Assembly (NCBI RefSeq): GCF_003336875.1
Contig: NZ_QGNJ01000007.1
Span: 186,001 to 250,000, forward strand
Reading direction: 5' to 3'
Length of the DNA stretch: 64,000 nt
Source of the DNA: Oleisolibacter albus
GTDB lineage: Bacteria; Pseudomonadota; Alphaproteobacteria; Azospirillales; Azospirillaceae
Below the pieces are notes generated by a model, which worked only from the letters and a program-made list of their open reading frames with translations, was not told the DNA's origin and made no database searches. This document shows, piece after piece, positions 1-8,352 of the stretch. A program made the translations under genes and the position numbers. Every line of letters starts with the position of its first letter. The stretch's first letter is position 1.

Positions 1-968
1 ACGACCTCCCGCACCAGCGCGGCCAGATCGACCGGCTCCACCACCAGCCGGACGGAACGCGCCTCGATCCAGGCCAGATCCAGCGCATCGTCCAGCAGTT
101 GCACCAGACGGCGTCCGGCATCATGGATGATGGCAAGCCGCCGGGCCTGATCGGGTGAAGGCGCATCGCGCCGCATCAGGCCGACCATGCCCATGACGGC
201 ATTCATCGGCGTGCGGATCTCATGGCTCATCAGCGCCAGGAACTCCGCCTTGGCCATGGCTGTCAATTCGGCCCGCCGCTTGGCCTCGGCCAGATCGAGA
301 TTGATCTGCTGTTCGCGCCGCACATGCAGGAACTGCTCGCGCCGCAGCCGGTTGGTGGCCTGACGCATGAAGCCGCCGACCACGAAGGCCACAGCCGTCA
401 GCAGGGCGATGATCATCAGATCGGCCGCCGCCTCCGCTTCCGGCCGCAACACGCCCCAGAACAGCAGGCTGATGACCGATCCATAGGCGGTCAGAATCAG
501 GGAGCGGACGAAGGGGCCGGGCAGGCAGGTGTTCAAGGCCACGGCGATCAGGGGAAAGAAGGCCCCACCATGGCGCAAGAGCATGGGATGATCGAACACC
601 AGGGCATTGGCCGCGAAGAAGAAGACAAGATACAGATGGGCGATGGCCAGACCGTTGCGTGCCGACCGGGACCGGCTGAGCGCCGCCAGCCCAAGCAGAA
701 ACCCGATGGCAATGGCCACCCGCACCGACAGGAAATAGGACAACGTCGCCGGAGCCCCGGCGAAGGTGACCAGATCCATCGGGATGAACACAAGACTCGT
801 CAGCGAGGCGGCGCTGATACAAACCTTGGCCATCAGCCGCTCGGAAGGCCAGACCGAGCGGCTATAGGTCTCCTCCAGGTCTCGGTCGGCGAATTCGCCG
901 GTCCAGCTGAATATCTTGTCTGCCTGCGCGGCTATGGTTACCTCCAACGGTCGGGGCGACGCCACCAT
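1..968 (-). CDS. Membrane-bound sensor histidine kinase, C-terminus cut by window edge
   Basis: The visible part is the N-terminal 322 residues. After about 45 soluble residues come roughly five or six hydrophobic segments (residues about 45-190) separated by short loops, then a coiled linker and a HisKA dimerisation/phosphoacceptor domain with the H-box FLALMSHEIRTPMNAVMG near residue 250. The ATPase domain, and any receiver domain, lie beyond the left edge. The ATG at 968 was chosen because the frame is open from there and the sequence is coherent; no strong ribosome site precedes it. The ligand cannot be guessed. It is transcribed in the same direction as metNIQ but lies 81 bases past the metQ stop, behind a hairpin, so it is probably separate. 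Confidence 0.85.
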   Translation of the reverse strand, partial: MVASPRPLEVTIAAQADKIFSWTGEFADRDLEETYSRSVWPSERLMAKVCISAASLTSLVFIPMDLVTFAGAPATLSYFLSVRVAIAIGFLLGLAALSRSRSARNGLAIAHLYLVFFFAANALVFDHPMLLRHGGAFFPLIAVALNTCLPGPFVRSLILTAYGSVISLLFWGVLRPEAEAAADLMIIALLTAVAFVVGGFMRQATNRLRREQFLHVRREQQINLDLAEAKRRAELTAMAKAEFLALMSHEIRTPMNAVMGMVGLMRRDAPSPDQARRLAIIHDAGRRLVQLLDDALDLAWIEARSVRLVVEPVDLAALVREV

Positions 969-1031
969 AGCACAGGCACTTGGCATCGGACCGCACTGTC
1001 AGGGCGCCATAACGATACGGGTGCGCGCCGG

Positions 1032-1051
1032 GAGGCGGCAGCCGCCGCCTC
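1032..1051 (-). terminator. Hairpin at the end of the metNIQ operon
   Basis: A perfect 8-bp stem (GAGGCGGC / GCCGCCTC) with a 4-base loop overlaps the metQ stop codon. There is no T-run, so termination is inferred from position only. Confidence 0.4.
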
Positions 1052-1835
1052 ACCAGGCCGGAATCAGCGCGCCCTTGAACGTCTGTTCAATAAAGGTCTT
1101 CACCGCATTGCTGTGATAGACGGTCAGCAGCGTCTTCACCCAGGGCGCGTCGCGGTCGGCCGGACGCACGGCGATGACGTTGGCATAGGGGCTGTTGGCA
1201 TCTTCCCGACCAAGGGCGTCACGGGTGGGGACCAGCCCCGCCTCCAGCGCGTAGTCGCCATTGATGGCCGCCAGATCGACATCGTCCAGCGCACGCGGCA
1301 ACTGCGCCGCATCCAGCTCGATGATGCGCAGCCGCTTGGGATTGGCCGCGATGTCCAGCGGCGTCGCCGTCAGCCCGGCCCCGGGCCGCAGCGTCAGCAG
1401 CCCGAACTTGTCCAGCAGCAGCAGGGCGCGGCCGCCATTGGTGGGATCGTTGGGGATGGCGACACGGGCACCGTCGGGCAGGGCGGTCAACGCCTTGATC
1501 CTGTGCGAGTACAGGCCAAGGGGGACGGTCACGGTCTTGCCGACGGAGATCAGATCATAGCCGCGGTCGGCGATCTGGTTGTCGAGATAGGGCTGATGCT
1601 GGAAGGAGTTGGCCTCCAGATCACCGGCGGCCAAAGCCGCATTGGGCACGACGTAATCGGTGAATTCGATGATCTGGATATCCAGGCCAGCCGGCTTGGC
1701 CAAGGCGCGCACCTGCTCCATGATCTGGGCATGGGCACCGGTGCTCACCCCGATGCGGATGGTCTCGGCCAGGGCCGGCAGGGCCGCCAGCGACAGGGCG
1801 GCGGCGGCAATCAGCGTCTGCGTCAGTCGGCGCAT
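1050..1835 (-). CDS. metQ: Methionine ABC transporter substrate-binding protein (MetQ/NlpA family)
   Basis: Periplasmic binding protein of the MetNIQ methionine importer, 261 residues. It starts with a signal peptide (residues 1-24, MRRLTQTL...ALA) followed directly by ETIRIGVSTGAHAQIMEQV, the usual start of the NlpA fold. The family motif around GDLEANSFQHQPYLD and the later NDPTNGGRALLLL are present. The cleavage site has no lipobox cysteine, so unlike E. coli MetQ it should be a soluble periplasmic protein. The start at 1835 was preferred to an upstream in-frame codon because it has a GAGGA ribosome site and begins at the signal peptide. It follows metI by 13 bases. Confidence 0.93.
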   Translation of the reverse strand: MRRLTQTLIAAAALSLAALPALAETIRIGVSTGAHAQIMEQVRALAKPAGLDIQIIEFTDYVVPNAALAAGDLEANSFQHQPYLDNQIADRGYDLISVGKTVTVPLGLYSHRIKALTALPDGARVAIPNDPTNGGRALLLLDKFGLLTLRPGAGLTATPLDIAANPKRLRIIELDAAQLPRALDDVDLAAINGDYALEAGLVPTRDALGREDANSPYANVIAVRPADRDAPWVKTLLTVYHSNAVKTFIEQTFKGALIPAW

Positions 1836-1848
1836 GGATCGGATGTCC

Positions 1849-2514
1849 TCAGCGGATGGGGGTACGTTTGTCGAGATGGCGGGCCAGCGCCTCGCCACCG
1901 GATTGCAGCAGTTGCACCAGAACCACCAGGATCAGCACCACGGCCAGCATCATCTCGGGCATGAAGCGCTGATAACCGTAGCGGATGCCGAGATCGCCCA
2001 GGCCACCGCCGCCCACGGCGCCGACCATGGCCGAATACCCGACCAGGCTGACCGCCGCCAGGGTCAGGCCGCGCAGGATGCCGGCGCGGGCCTCCGGCAG
2101 CAGCACCTTGGCGACGATCTGGCCGGGGCTGGCGCCCATGGCCTGGGCGGCCTCCACCAGGCCGCGGTCCACCTCGCGCACCGCCGCTTCGACGACGCGG
2201 GCGATGAAGGGGACGGCGGCCAGGGTCAGCGGCACTGTCGCGGCCGCCGTGCCGATGGAGGTGCCGGTGATGGCCCGGGTCAGCGGCACGATGGCCACCA
2301 CCAGGATGATGAAGGGGGTGGAGCGGGCGGCATTGACCACCAGCCCGACCGACCGTTGCAGCATCGGCCGCGGCAGCAGGTCCCCCGGTCCGGTCAGGGC
2401 CAGGAACAGCCCCAGCGGAATGCCGGCCAGACTGGCCAGGCCACCGGCCACCCCCACCATCAGCAGGGTCTGCAGCGTGGCGTCAGACAGCAGCGCGAAG
2501 AGCTGGGGCGACAT
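1849..2514 (-). CDS. metI: Methionine ABC transporter permease
   Basis: Inner-membrane permease of the methionine importer, 221 residues with five or six hydrophobic helices. The binding-protein-dependent transport signature is visible in the AAQAMGASPGQIVAKVLLPEA region, which contacts the ATPase. The ATG at 2514 is preceded by GAGG and lies inside the end of metN (32-base overlap), so the two are translationally coupled. A TTG two codons upstream is a less likely start. Confidence 0.93.
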   Translation of the reverse strand: MSPQLFALLSDATLQTLLMVGVAGGLASLAGIPLGLFLALTGPGDLLPRPMLQRSVGLVVNAARSTPFIILVVAIVPLTRAITGTSIGTAAATVPLTLAAVPFIARVVEAAVREVDRGLVEAAQAMGASPGQIVAKVLLPEARAGILRGLTLAAVSLVGYSAMVGAVGGGGLGDLGIRYGYQRFMPEMMLAVVLILVVLVQLLQSGGEALARHLDKRTPIR

Positions 2515-3571
2515 GGCCAAGAACCTCGATCTGGGCGCCCGCCGCCGTCATGGCGGCCAGGGCATGGTCCACCGCGGCGGCGGATCCGGTGAGTTCGACG
2601 ACGAAGGCGGCAAAGGGCTGGTCGCGCAGCGGCTGGACCCGGCCCGCCAGAAGCATGGCATCCACCCCGGCCTGGGCCGCCGCACGGCCCAGCAGCGGCT
2701 GGGCGGCCGCCGGCCCCGCGGCGGTAAAGCGGACAATGGTGCTGCCGCCGGGCACCGGCGCGGACACCAGTCTGGCGGCCATTTCCGCCGGCAGCACGGC
2801 CCCGGTCTCGTCCACCAGGAAGGTGCGGGTCGTGGGCTGCTGCGGCCGGGCAAACACCTGCTCCACCGGCCCATCCTCGATGATCCGGCCGGATTCCAGC
2901 ACCACCACGCGGTCGGCGACCTGACGCACCACCGCCATCTCGTGCGTCACCAGCAGCACGGTCAGACCGAGATCGCGGTTGATACGGGCCAGCAGTTCCA
3001 GGATCTGGCGCGTGGTTTCCGGGTCCAGGGCCGAGGTGGCCTCGTCACAGAGCAGAACGCCGGGATTGGGCGCCAGGGCGCGGGCGATGCCGACGCGCTG
3101 CTTCTGCCCGCCCGACAGTTGCGAGGGATAGCGGTCCGCCTTGTCGGCCAACCCGACCAGATCCAGCAGCTCGGCCACTCGGGGGCCGATGCGGGCCGTC
3201 TCCCACCCCGCCAGTTCCAGCGCCAGGGCGACATTGCCGGCCACGGTGCGGTTGGCCAGAAGATTGAAATGCTGGAAGATCATGCCGATGGAGCGGCGCG
3301 CCTGGCGCAGCGCCGGTGGCGCCAGCCCGGTCAGCTCAAGGTCGCCCAGATGGACCCGGCCGCTGTCCGGCCGTTCCAGCAGGTTGACACAGCGCAACAA
3401 CGAGCTTTTGCCGGCCCCGCTGGGACCGACGATGGCCGTGACCGACCCGGCGGCGACCGTCAGGTCGATGCCGTCGAGAGCCGGAACGGCCACACCCTTG
3501 CCCTTGGCGGCATAGGATTTGCGGATCTGGTCCAGCCGGATGGCCGGCGCTCCGCGGGACTGCGCTTCCAT
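2483..3571 (-). CDS. metN: Methionine ABC transporter ATP-binding protein with C-terminal NIL domain
   Basis: ATPase of the MetNIQ importer, 362 residues. Walker A is GPSGAGKSS, the signature motif LSGGQKQRVGIARAL, Walker B VLLCDEATSALD, and the H-loop VTHEM. After about residue 265 a NIL/ferredoxin-like domain follows; in MetN of E. coli this domain binds methionine and inhibits transport, so the same feedback is expected here. First gene of metN-metI-metQ. Its leader carries a SAM-II-like element (separate entry), which fits control by S-adenosylmethionine. Confidence 0.94.
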   Translation of the reverse strand: MEAQSRGAPAIRLDQIRKSYAAKGKGVAVPALDGIDLTVAAGSVTAIVGPSGAGKSSLLRCVNLLERPDSGRVHLGDLELTGLAPPALRQARRSIGMIFQHFNLLANRTVAGNVALALELAGWETARIGPRVAELLDLVGLADKADRYPSQLSGGQKQRVGIARALAPNPGVLLCDEATSALDPETTRQILELLARINRDLGLTVLLVTHEMAVVRQVADRVVVLESGRIIEDGPVEQVFARPQQPTTRTFLVDETGAVLPAEMAARLVSAPVPGGSTIVRFTAAGPAAAQPLLGRAAAQAGVDAMLLAGRVQPLRDQPFAAFVVELTGSAAAVDHALAAMTAAGAQIEVLGHVAPALRAAV

Positions 3572-3616
3572 GGCACTTCAACCAAACCAGCGCCACGGCG
3601 GCGGGCAGACCCGCGC

Positions 3617-3666
3617 GGCGCTTTAGCATTTGGTGACGCGGCGCAAGCTGCCCTCAACGAGCCGCG
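3617..3666 (-). promoter_or_regulatory. Candidate SAM-II-like riboswitch in the metN leader
   Basis: On the minus strand a 6-bp stem CGCGGC / GCCGCG closes an 18-base loop ending in CAGCTTGC and is followed by TCACCAAATGCTAAAGCGCC. This is the layout of the SAM-II (SAM_alpha) aptamer: P1 stem, a loop ending in CUUGC, then a tail with GCUAAA that folds back. The loop lacks a clear AUUU, which weakens the call. A nearly identical core occurs before sbp at 38400-38448. A GCGGG / CCCGC hairpin lies between the element and the metN start. Confidence 0.5.
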
Positions 3667-3792
3667 ATCCCGAAGGATGGCCCTATCCTGCCGCGCTCCC
3701 CCGGCTGCGTCCACCGCACAATCAACGGGGCTGATATGTTGTCCGCCCGGTTCAACAGCACCCGCCCGTAGATACGAACGCCGCAGACGCAA

Positions 3793-3829
3793 GGGAAAAA
3801 TTGTTCCACCAGGCGGGACGATATTTTTC
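3793..3829. promoter_or_regulatory. Large imperfect palindrome upstream of the YceI gene
   Basis: The 17-bp core GTTCCACCAGGCGGGAC is an almost complete dyad centred on 3811, flanked by A-rich (left) and T-rich (right) arms that extend the symmetry to about 37 bp. The centre lies about 65 bases before the inferred start of transcription of the YceI gene, where activators often bind. A bidirectional terminator is the alternative, but both neighbouring genes point away from it. Confidence 0.45.
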
Positions 3830-3841
3830 CACATGCGCAGA

Positions 3842-3869
3842 TTGTACCGGGCCAATCCCGTGCTTAGAT
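3842..3869 (+). promoter_or_regulatory. Candidate sigma-70-type promoter for the YceI gene
   Basis: TTGTAC (3842-3847) and TTAGAT (3864-3869) are separated by 16 bases, 38 bases before the ATG. Moderate match to the -35/-10 consensus. Confidence 0.35.
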
Positions 3870-3906
3870 CAGGCACCCCATCGCAACGCCCTTTGGAGGA
3901 CGATCC

Positions 3907-4518
3907 ATGCGTTCCACCCTGATCCGGTCCCTGCTTGTGACCGCGACCCTGCTGGCCATGCCTGCCGCCGCGCAGGACGTGACCCGCGACGCTGCCGCCG
4001 TCAAGGCCGGCACCTACGCGGTGGAGCCGAGCCACACCAAGGTGCTCTATGCCATCAACCATCTGGGCTACTCGACCTATTACGGCGCCTTCCCCAAGGC
4101 CCAAGGGTCGCTGACGCTGGACCCGGCCAACCTGGACAAGTCCAGCCTGGAGATCACCATCGACGTGGCCGCCATCGACAGCAGCGATGACGCGCTGGAC
4201 AAGCATCTGCGCGGCCCGGATTTCTTCGACACGGCGAAGTTCCCGACCGCCACCTTCAAGAGCACCAAGATCGAGCGCACGGGCGCCAACACCGCCCGCA
4301 TCACCGGTGACCTGACGCTGAAGGGCGTGACCAAGCCGGTCACGCTGGATGCCACCTTCAACCAGGCCGGCGTCAATTTCATCAGCAAGACCTATTCGGT
4401 CGGTTTCGACGCCGTCGGCACGCTGAAGCGCTCCGACTTCGGCATCAAGGCCTATGTGCCCGCCGTCGGGGACGAGGTCACGCTGCGCATCGGCAGCGAA
4501 TTCCAGCTGAAGCCGTAA
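3907..4518 (+). CDS. YceI-family periplasmic protein
   Basis: 203 residues with a signal peptide cleaved after about residue 22 (LLAMPAAAQD). The mature part is a YceI lipocalin-like barrel; it contains the family pattern YAVEPSHTKVLYAINHLG near the start, the FFDTAKFPTATFKSTKI strand pair, and TLKGVTKPVTLDATF. Members bind isoprenoid-type lipids such as polyprenyl chains or quinones in the periplasm; the exact ligand is not known here. GGAGGA precedes the ATG. The next gene, 23 bases on, fuses a second YceI domain to a cytochrome b561, so the two probably act together. Confidence 0.88.
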   Translation: MRSTLIRSLLVTATLLAMPAAAQDVTRDAAAVKAGTYAVEPSHTKVLYAINHLGYSTYYGAFPKAQGSLTLDPANLDKSSLEITIDVAAIDSSDDALDKHLRGPDFFDTAKFPTATFKSTKIERTGANTARITGDLTLKGVTKPVTLDATFNQAGVNFISKTYSVGFDAVGTLKRSDFGIKAYVPAVGDEVTLRIGSEFQLKP

Positions 4519-4541
4519 GGCTGAGGACAGGGAGCGTCGTC

Positions 4542-5786
4542 ATGACCGCCGGACATCCGTCACGCGCCGCCGCGGCGGCGCTCCCCTCCCACCGCTACAC
4601 CGGTGTGGCCATGGCGCTGCACTGGCTGATCGCGCTGGCCGTGCTACTGCTGCTGGCCAGCGGTCTGGTGATGACGCGCATCCCCTCCGGCCCGGCCACC
4701 TTCAGTCTGTATCAGGCTCATAAGGCCCTGGGCCTGACCGTGCTGGCCCTGACGCTGCTGCGCGTCCTCTGGCGGCTGACGCACCGGCCGCCGCCCCTGC
4801 CGGACAGCATGCCGCCGCTGGAGCGGCTGGGTGCCCATCTCGGCCATTTCGGCTTCTATGTGCTGCTGCTGCTGCTGCCGCTGACCGGCTGGGCCGCCGT
4901 GTCCTATTCCGCCCTGAACCTGCCGACCAGCTGGTTCGGCCTGTTCCTGGTGCCGCACCTGCCGGGGCCGGCAGATCCCGAAATCCGGACCCGCGCCGCC
5001 GAGGGGCTGGGCGGGCTTCACGGCATCGGCGGCTGGGCCATGCTGGCGCTGCTGCTGGTGCATGTGGCCGCCGCCCTGCGCCATGCCCTGATCCTGCGCG
5101 ACGGCGTGACCGAGCGCATGCTGCCGACCCGCGGCCCCAGCCGGCGCCAGGGACTGGTTCTGGCCGGATTGCTGCTGGCCGCCACGGCCGGCATCCTGAC
5201 AGTGCGCGGCACGACGCCCGGCACTCCGACGGCAGGGTCGGCGTCCCAGGCGGGACACTCCGTTCCGCCGCCGACGGGTGCGGGGCAGGGGAACTGGATC
5301 ATCGATCCCGCCGGCTCCAGCCTGCGCTTCACCGGCAGCCAGATGGGACAGTCCTTCGAGGGCGCTTTCGGCCGCTTCCAGGCGGAAATCAGCTTCAACC
5401 CGGCGGCGCCCGAACAGGGGCATGCCGTGGTCACGGTGGACACCGCCAGCGCCCGCACCGGTGACGACCAGCGCGACGGCGCCATGCCGGAGACCGACTG
5501 GTTCAACATCGCCGCCTTTCCCCAGGCCCGGTTCGAGGCCGACCAGTTCCGCCGCACCGGGGACGATGCCTTCGAGGCGGTGGGAACCCTGACGCTGCGG
5601 GGCGTCAGCCGCCCCCTGGTCCTGCCCTTCACCCTGCGCCCCGAGGGCGGCAAGATGCGGGCGGAAGGTGCGGTGACCCTGGTGCGGACCGACTTCGGTG
5701 TCGGCCAGGGGCAGTGGTCGTCCGGCGACTGGGTCGGGTTGGAGGTGGCGGTCCGCGTGTCGGTGCTGGCAACACCGGGCCAATGA
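4542..5786 (+). CDS. Cytochrome b561 fused to a YceI domain
   Basis: 414 residues in two parts. Residues about 17-185 form a four-helix bacterial cytochrome b561: RYTGVAMALHWLIALAVL carries the first haem histidine, YQAHKALGL the next, and later histidines lie in LHGIGGWAML and LLVHVAAALRH. A further hydrophobic segment (about 203-222) and a Ser/Pro-rich linker lead to a YceI domain (about 250-410; WIIDPAGSSLRFTGSQMG, WFNIAAFPQARFEADQF, TLRGVSRPLVLPF). The last helix places the YceI domain in the periplasm. An electron transfer role with a bound lipid or quinone is inferred, not shown. Cotranscribed with the separate YceI gene upstream. Confidence 0.88.
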   Translation: MTAGHPSRAAAAALPSHRYTGVAMALHWLIALAVLLLLASGLVMTRIPSGPATFSLYQAHKALGLTVLALTLLRVLWRLTHRPPPLPDSMPPLERLGAHLGHFGFYVLLLLLPLTGWAAVSYSALNLPTSWFGLFLVPHLPGPADPEIRTRAAEGLGGLHGIGGWAMLALLLVHVAAALRHALILRDGVTERMLPTRGPSRRQGLVLAGLLLAATAGILTVRGTTPGTPTAGSASQAGHSVPPPTGAGQGNWIIDPAGSSLRFTGSQMGQSFEGAFGRFQAEISFNPAAPEQGHAVVTVDTASARTGDDQRDGAMPETDWFNIAAFPQARFEADQFRRTGDDAFEAVGTLTLRGVSRPLVLPFTLRPEGGKMRAEGAVTLVRTDFGVGQGQWSSGDWVGLEVAVRVSVLATPGQ

Positions 5787-6087
5787 CCGACCGGGTCGGC
5801 CGGGGATACCGGCCAGGGCGCCGACGGGTGCGCCCCCCGGCCTGTGCATCGCATTGTGGTATCCCGGTTCCGCCCACAATGAACTTCAGGCCGAATACGG
5901 GAATTTCAAAGACAGAGACAACCGCCAATATTTAATGCCGGGGCTTCACTCCCCTGCCTGATCTTGCCGCAAGTCGGGGAGATGGCCGCCATGACCGCGA
6001 CAAAGGCGGGCATCGCGGAAATCGTCATGTATCTGTCACCGGTATGCAGTAGCCTCCACGCCACAATCGCGGACAGGGGAACGATCG
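5787..6087. other. Gene-free stretch with a terminator-like hairpin
   Basis: A GGCCGG / CCGGCC hairpin with a 5-base loop (5798-5814) lies just past the stop of the b561-YceI gene and may end that operon. A CTCCCC...GGGGAG inverted repeat lies near 5950-5985. The remainder should hold the promoter of the EAL/GGDEF gene; no convincing -35/-10 pair was found. Confidence 0.4.
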
Positions 6088-7860
6088 ATGCCGGTCTCGG
6101 CAGTGCCGGTCGACGCACGGACCGGGCCAGCTAGCGGACAACACTGGCAGGATATCCTTGCCGGCCTTCAGCATGCTTTTCAGCCCATCGTGCAGATCCG
6201 CACCGGTCGGTGCCACGGGTTCGAAGCGCTGATCCGCGGCTGGGACAAGTTCGGCTTCACCAGCCCGCTGGACATGCTGGACCGTGCCGCCGAGGACGGC
6301 ATGCTGTCCCTGGTGGAAACCACGCTGACCAGCCGGGCCGTGGAGCGCTTCGGCGTGCTGAACGGGTCGGCAGCGGCCAAACTCTTCCTCAACATCGATG
6401 GACGCTATGAACATGCGGCGGAGCGTCTGAGCCGGCTGGGACGCTCCCGCGATATCCAGATCGTCCACGAAATCTCCGAATGCGACACCAGCGCCGTCGG
6501 CCCGCGGCTGCAGACGGCGGTTGAGCTTTACCGCAAATCGGGGATCGGCATCGCCCTGGATGATTTCGGAGTCGGCTTCGGCGGTCTGAAGCTGCTGTAC
6601 GAATCCCGGCCGGACTATGTGAAGATCGACCGCTTCTTCATCGACGGCATCGAAAGCGACCTGCGCAAGCGGGCCATCGTCAGCTATCTCGTGGGCTATG
6701 CCCATGCGCTGGGCATAGCCACCATCGCCGAGGGGGTGGAGACGGCGACGCAGTTCTATGTCTGCCGTGATGTGGGCTGCGACTTCGCCCAGGGCTATCT
6801 TCTGGCCCATCCGACCATCTATGAAGACAGCCTGCCCACCATCAACGCGGCGGTGGAAACCCTGAACAGCCGTGACCGGCGCCAGGCCACCGCGGCCCGC
6901 GACCGGCTGGGGGAACTGCTGGAACGCATTCCGCCGCTTCCCATCGATTCCCACCGCTCGGTCCTGCTGGACCTGTTCGGCAATCCGGGGGCGCCGCCGG
7001 TGGTCCCCGTGGTCGGGCGGGACGGTTCGCCCCGGGGTCTGGTGCGTGAACGGGATCTGAAGCCGCTGATCTATTCACGCTATGGCAGCGACCTGTTGCG
7101 CAACAAGGTGGCCGCCCACCGGCTGGACGACTTCATCGTGCCCTGCGCCATCTGCGATATCAGCACGCCGATCGAGCGCGTGGTGGAAGCCTTCTCGGAA
7201 GATTCGGTGACCGACGGCGTCATCATCGTGGAGGGGGGCGAGTATGTCGGCTTCCTGGGCAGTCATGCCCTGCTGCGGCTGGTGCATGAGCACCGTCTGG
7301 CGGCGGCGGCCGACCAGAACCCGCTGACGCGCCTGCCCGGTAATGATGCCATCGTGCGGCATGTTGAAGAGATCCTCAGCGTCACGGACCGGCCCCACGC
7401 CATCGCCTATATCGACTTCGACCATTTCAAGCCCTTCAACGACACCTACGGCTTCCGTCAGGGCGACCGCGCCATCCTGATGTTCAGCGAACGGCTGAAA
7501 CTGGCCGCCTCGACCCTGGGCGGGTTCGCCGGCCATGTGGGCGGCGACGATTTCGTCCTGGCGCTGAGCGGCCTGGACAACGATACGGCCGGCCGCGAGG
7601 TGGCGACGCTTCTGGAGCGTTTCCGCTCCGATGCCGAAAGCCTGTATGGCGTGGAAGCCCGCGAGCAGGGCGGCTTCCATGGCAAGGACCGCGACGGGGC
7701 GCCGCGGCTGTTTCCGCTGCTGGCCGCCAGCGCCGTGCTGCTGCTGATCCCGCCGGGCGGGGTGGAGGGCATCGGCGCCGACACGCTGGTCCGGACCCTG
7801 TCGGCCAATAAAGCCGCCGCCAAAGCCGATCCCAACAAGATCTGCCGCGTCTTCCTCTGA
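6088..7860 (+). CDS. EAL-CBS-GGDEF cyclic-di-GMP signalling protein
   Basis: 590 residues, no membrane segment. An N-terminal EAL phosphodiesterase domain (about 25-265) has the key motifs EALIRG (46-51), LFLNID, EISE, ALDDFGVGFGG, VKIDRFF and AEGVE, so it looks active. The middle (about 275-410) resembles a CBS pair (PVVGRDGSPRGLVRERDLKPLIY; VEGGEYVGFLG). A C-terminal GGDEF domain (about 415-590) has GGDDF at 485-489 in place of GGDEF; it may still be active or act as a GTP sensor. Order EAL first, GGDEF last is the reverse of the common arrangement. AGGGGA lies ahead of the ATG. Likely sets c-di-GMP level in response to a nucleotide bound by the CBS pair. Confidence 0.88.
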   Translation: MPVSAVPVDARTGPASGQHWQDILAGLQHAFQPIVQIRTGRCHGFEALIRGWDKFGFTSPLDMLDRAAEDGMLSLVETTLTSRAVERFGVLNGSAAAKLFLNIDGRYEHAAERLSRLGRSRDIQIVHEISECDTSAVGPRLQTAVELYRKSGIGIALDDFGVGFGGLKLLYESRPDYVKIDRFFIDGIESDLRKRAIVSYLVGYAHALGIATIAEGVETATQFYVCRDVGCDFAQGYLLAHPTIYEDSLPTINAAVETLNSRDRRQATAARDRLGELLERIPPLPIDSHRSVLLDLFGNPGAPPVVPVVGRDGSPRGLVRERDLKPLIYSRYGSDLLRNKVAAHRLDDFIVPCAICDISTPIERVVEAFSEDSVTDGVIIVEGGEYVGFLGSHALLRLVHEHRLAAAADQNPLTRLPGNDAIVRHVEEILSVTDRPHAIAYIDFDHFKPFNDTYGFRQGDRAILMFSERLKLAASTLGGFAGHVGGDDFVLALSGLDNDTAGREVATLLERFRSDAESLYGVEAREQGGFHGKDRDGAPRLFPLLAASAVLLLIPPGGVEGIGADTLVRTLSANKAAAKADPNKICRVFL

Positions 7861-7952
7861 TCCGCGCGGCGGCCAAGACATGCCTGCCCGATCGTGGTAC
7901 TGTTCATGCTGGCCTATTGCACCGATGGACGTAGCGCATCAGGGAGGCTGGG

Positions 7953-8333
7953 ATGGACGGCAAGGTCGCAGGGTACGCCCCCGTCGGCAAGAAGGAGGGG
8001 CTGTTGACTCCCGAAATGGCAGACAGTGCGGAACGGCAGCGGGTCCGCCACTTCCTGGACTCCATGCAGACCGCCATCCTGGAAGCCAATTGCCTGGTCA
8101 TGACCCAGACCCTGCAGGGACTGAACCGGGATACGCTGCTGCGCATGGCCGTCCGGGTCGCCGAATTGCGGGCCGACTATATCCGGCTGGGCATGGACGT
8201 CGCCAGCCGCCAGCATCCGGATGCAGAAGCCCTATTGGACCTGAAGCGCCGGCGTGAAGCCTACCAGGAGATGGCACAGGCCTTCGAAGCGGCGGAGCGC
8301 GTCATCGAGCGCGGCTATATCCGGCTCGACTGA
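7953..8333 (+). CDS. Hypothetical helical cytosolic protein
   Basis: 126 residues, not recognised. No signal peptide or membrane segment. From about residue 25 it is a run of amphipathic helices (HFLDSMQTAILEANCLVM; LLRMAVRVAELRADYIRLGM; RRREAYQEMAQAFEAAERVIERGYIRLD) and could form a small helical bundle. The ATG has an excellent ribosome site (GGGAGG, 6 bases away), which supports translation. It follows the EAL/GGDEF gene by 92 bases and may be cotranscribed. Confidence 0.65.
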   Translation: MDGKVAGYAPVGKKEGLLTPEMADSAERQRVRHFLDSMQTAILEANCLVMTQTLQGLNRDTLLRMAVRVAELRADYIRLGMDVASRQHPDAEALLDLKRRREAYQEMAQAFEAAERVIERGYIRLD

Positions 8334-8352
8334 CGCCCCGGGCTGCTGCGCC

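Noticed and set aside
222-1964. A 580-codon open frame on the plus strand
   Set aside because: Mirror of the truncated histidine kinase and metQ, both of which have clear domains on the minus strand.
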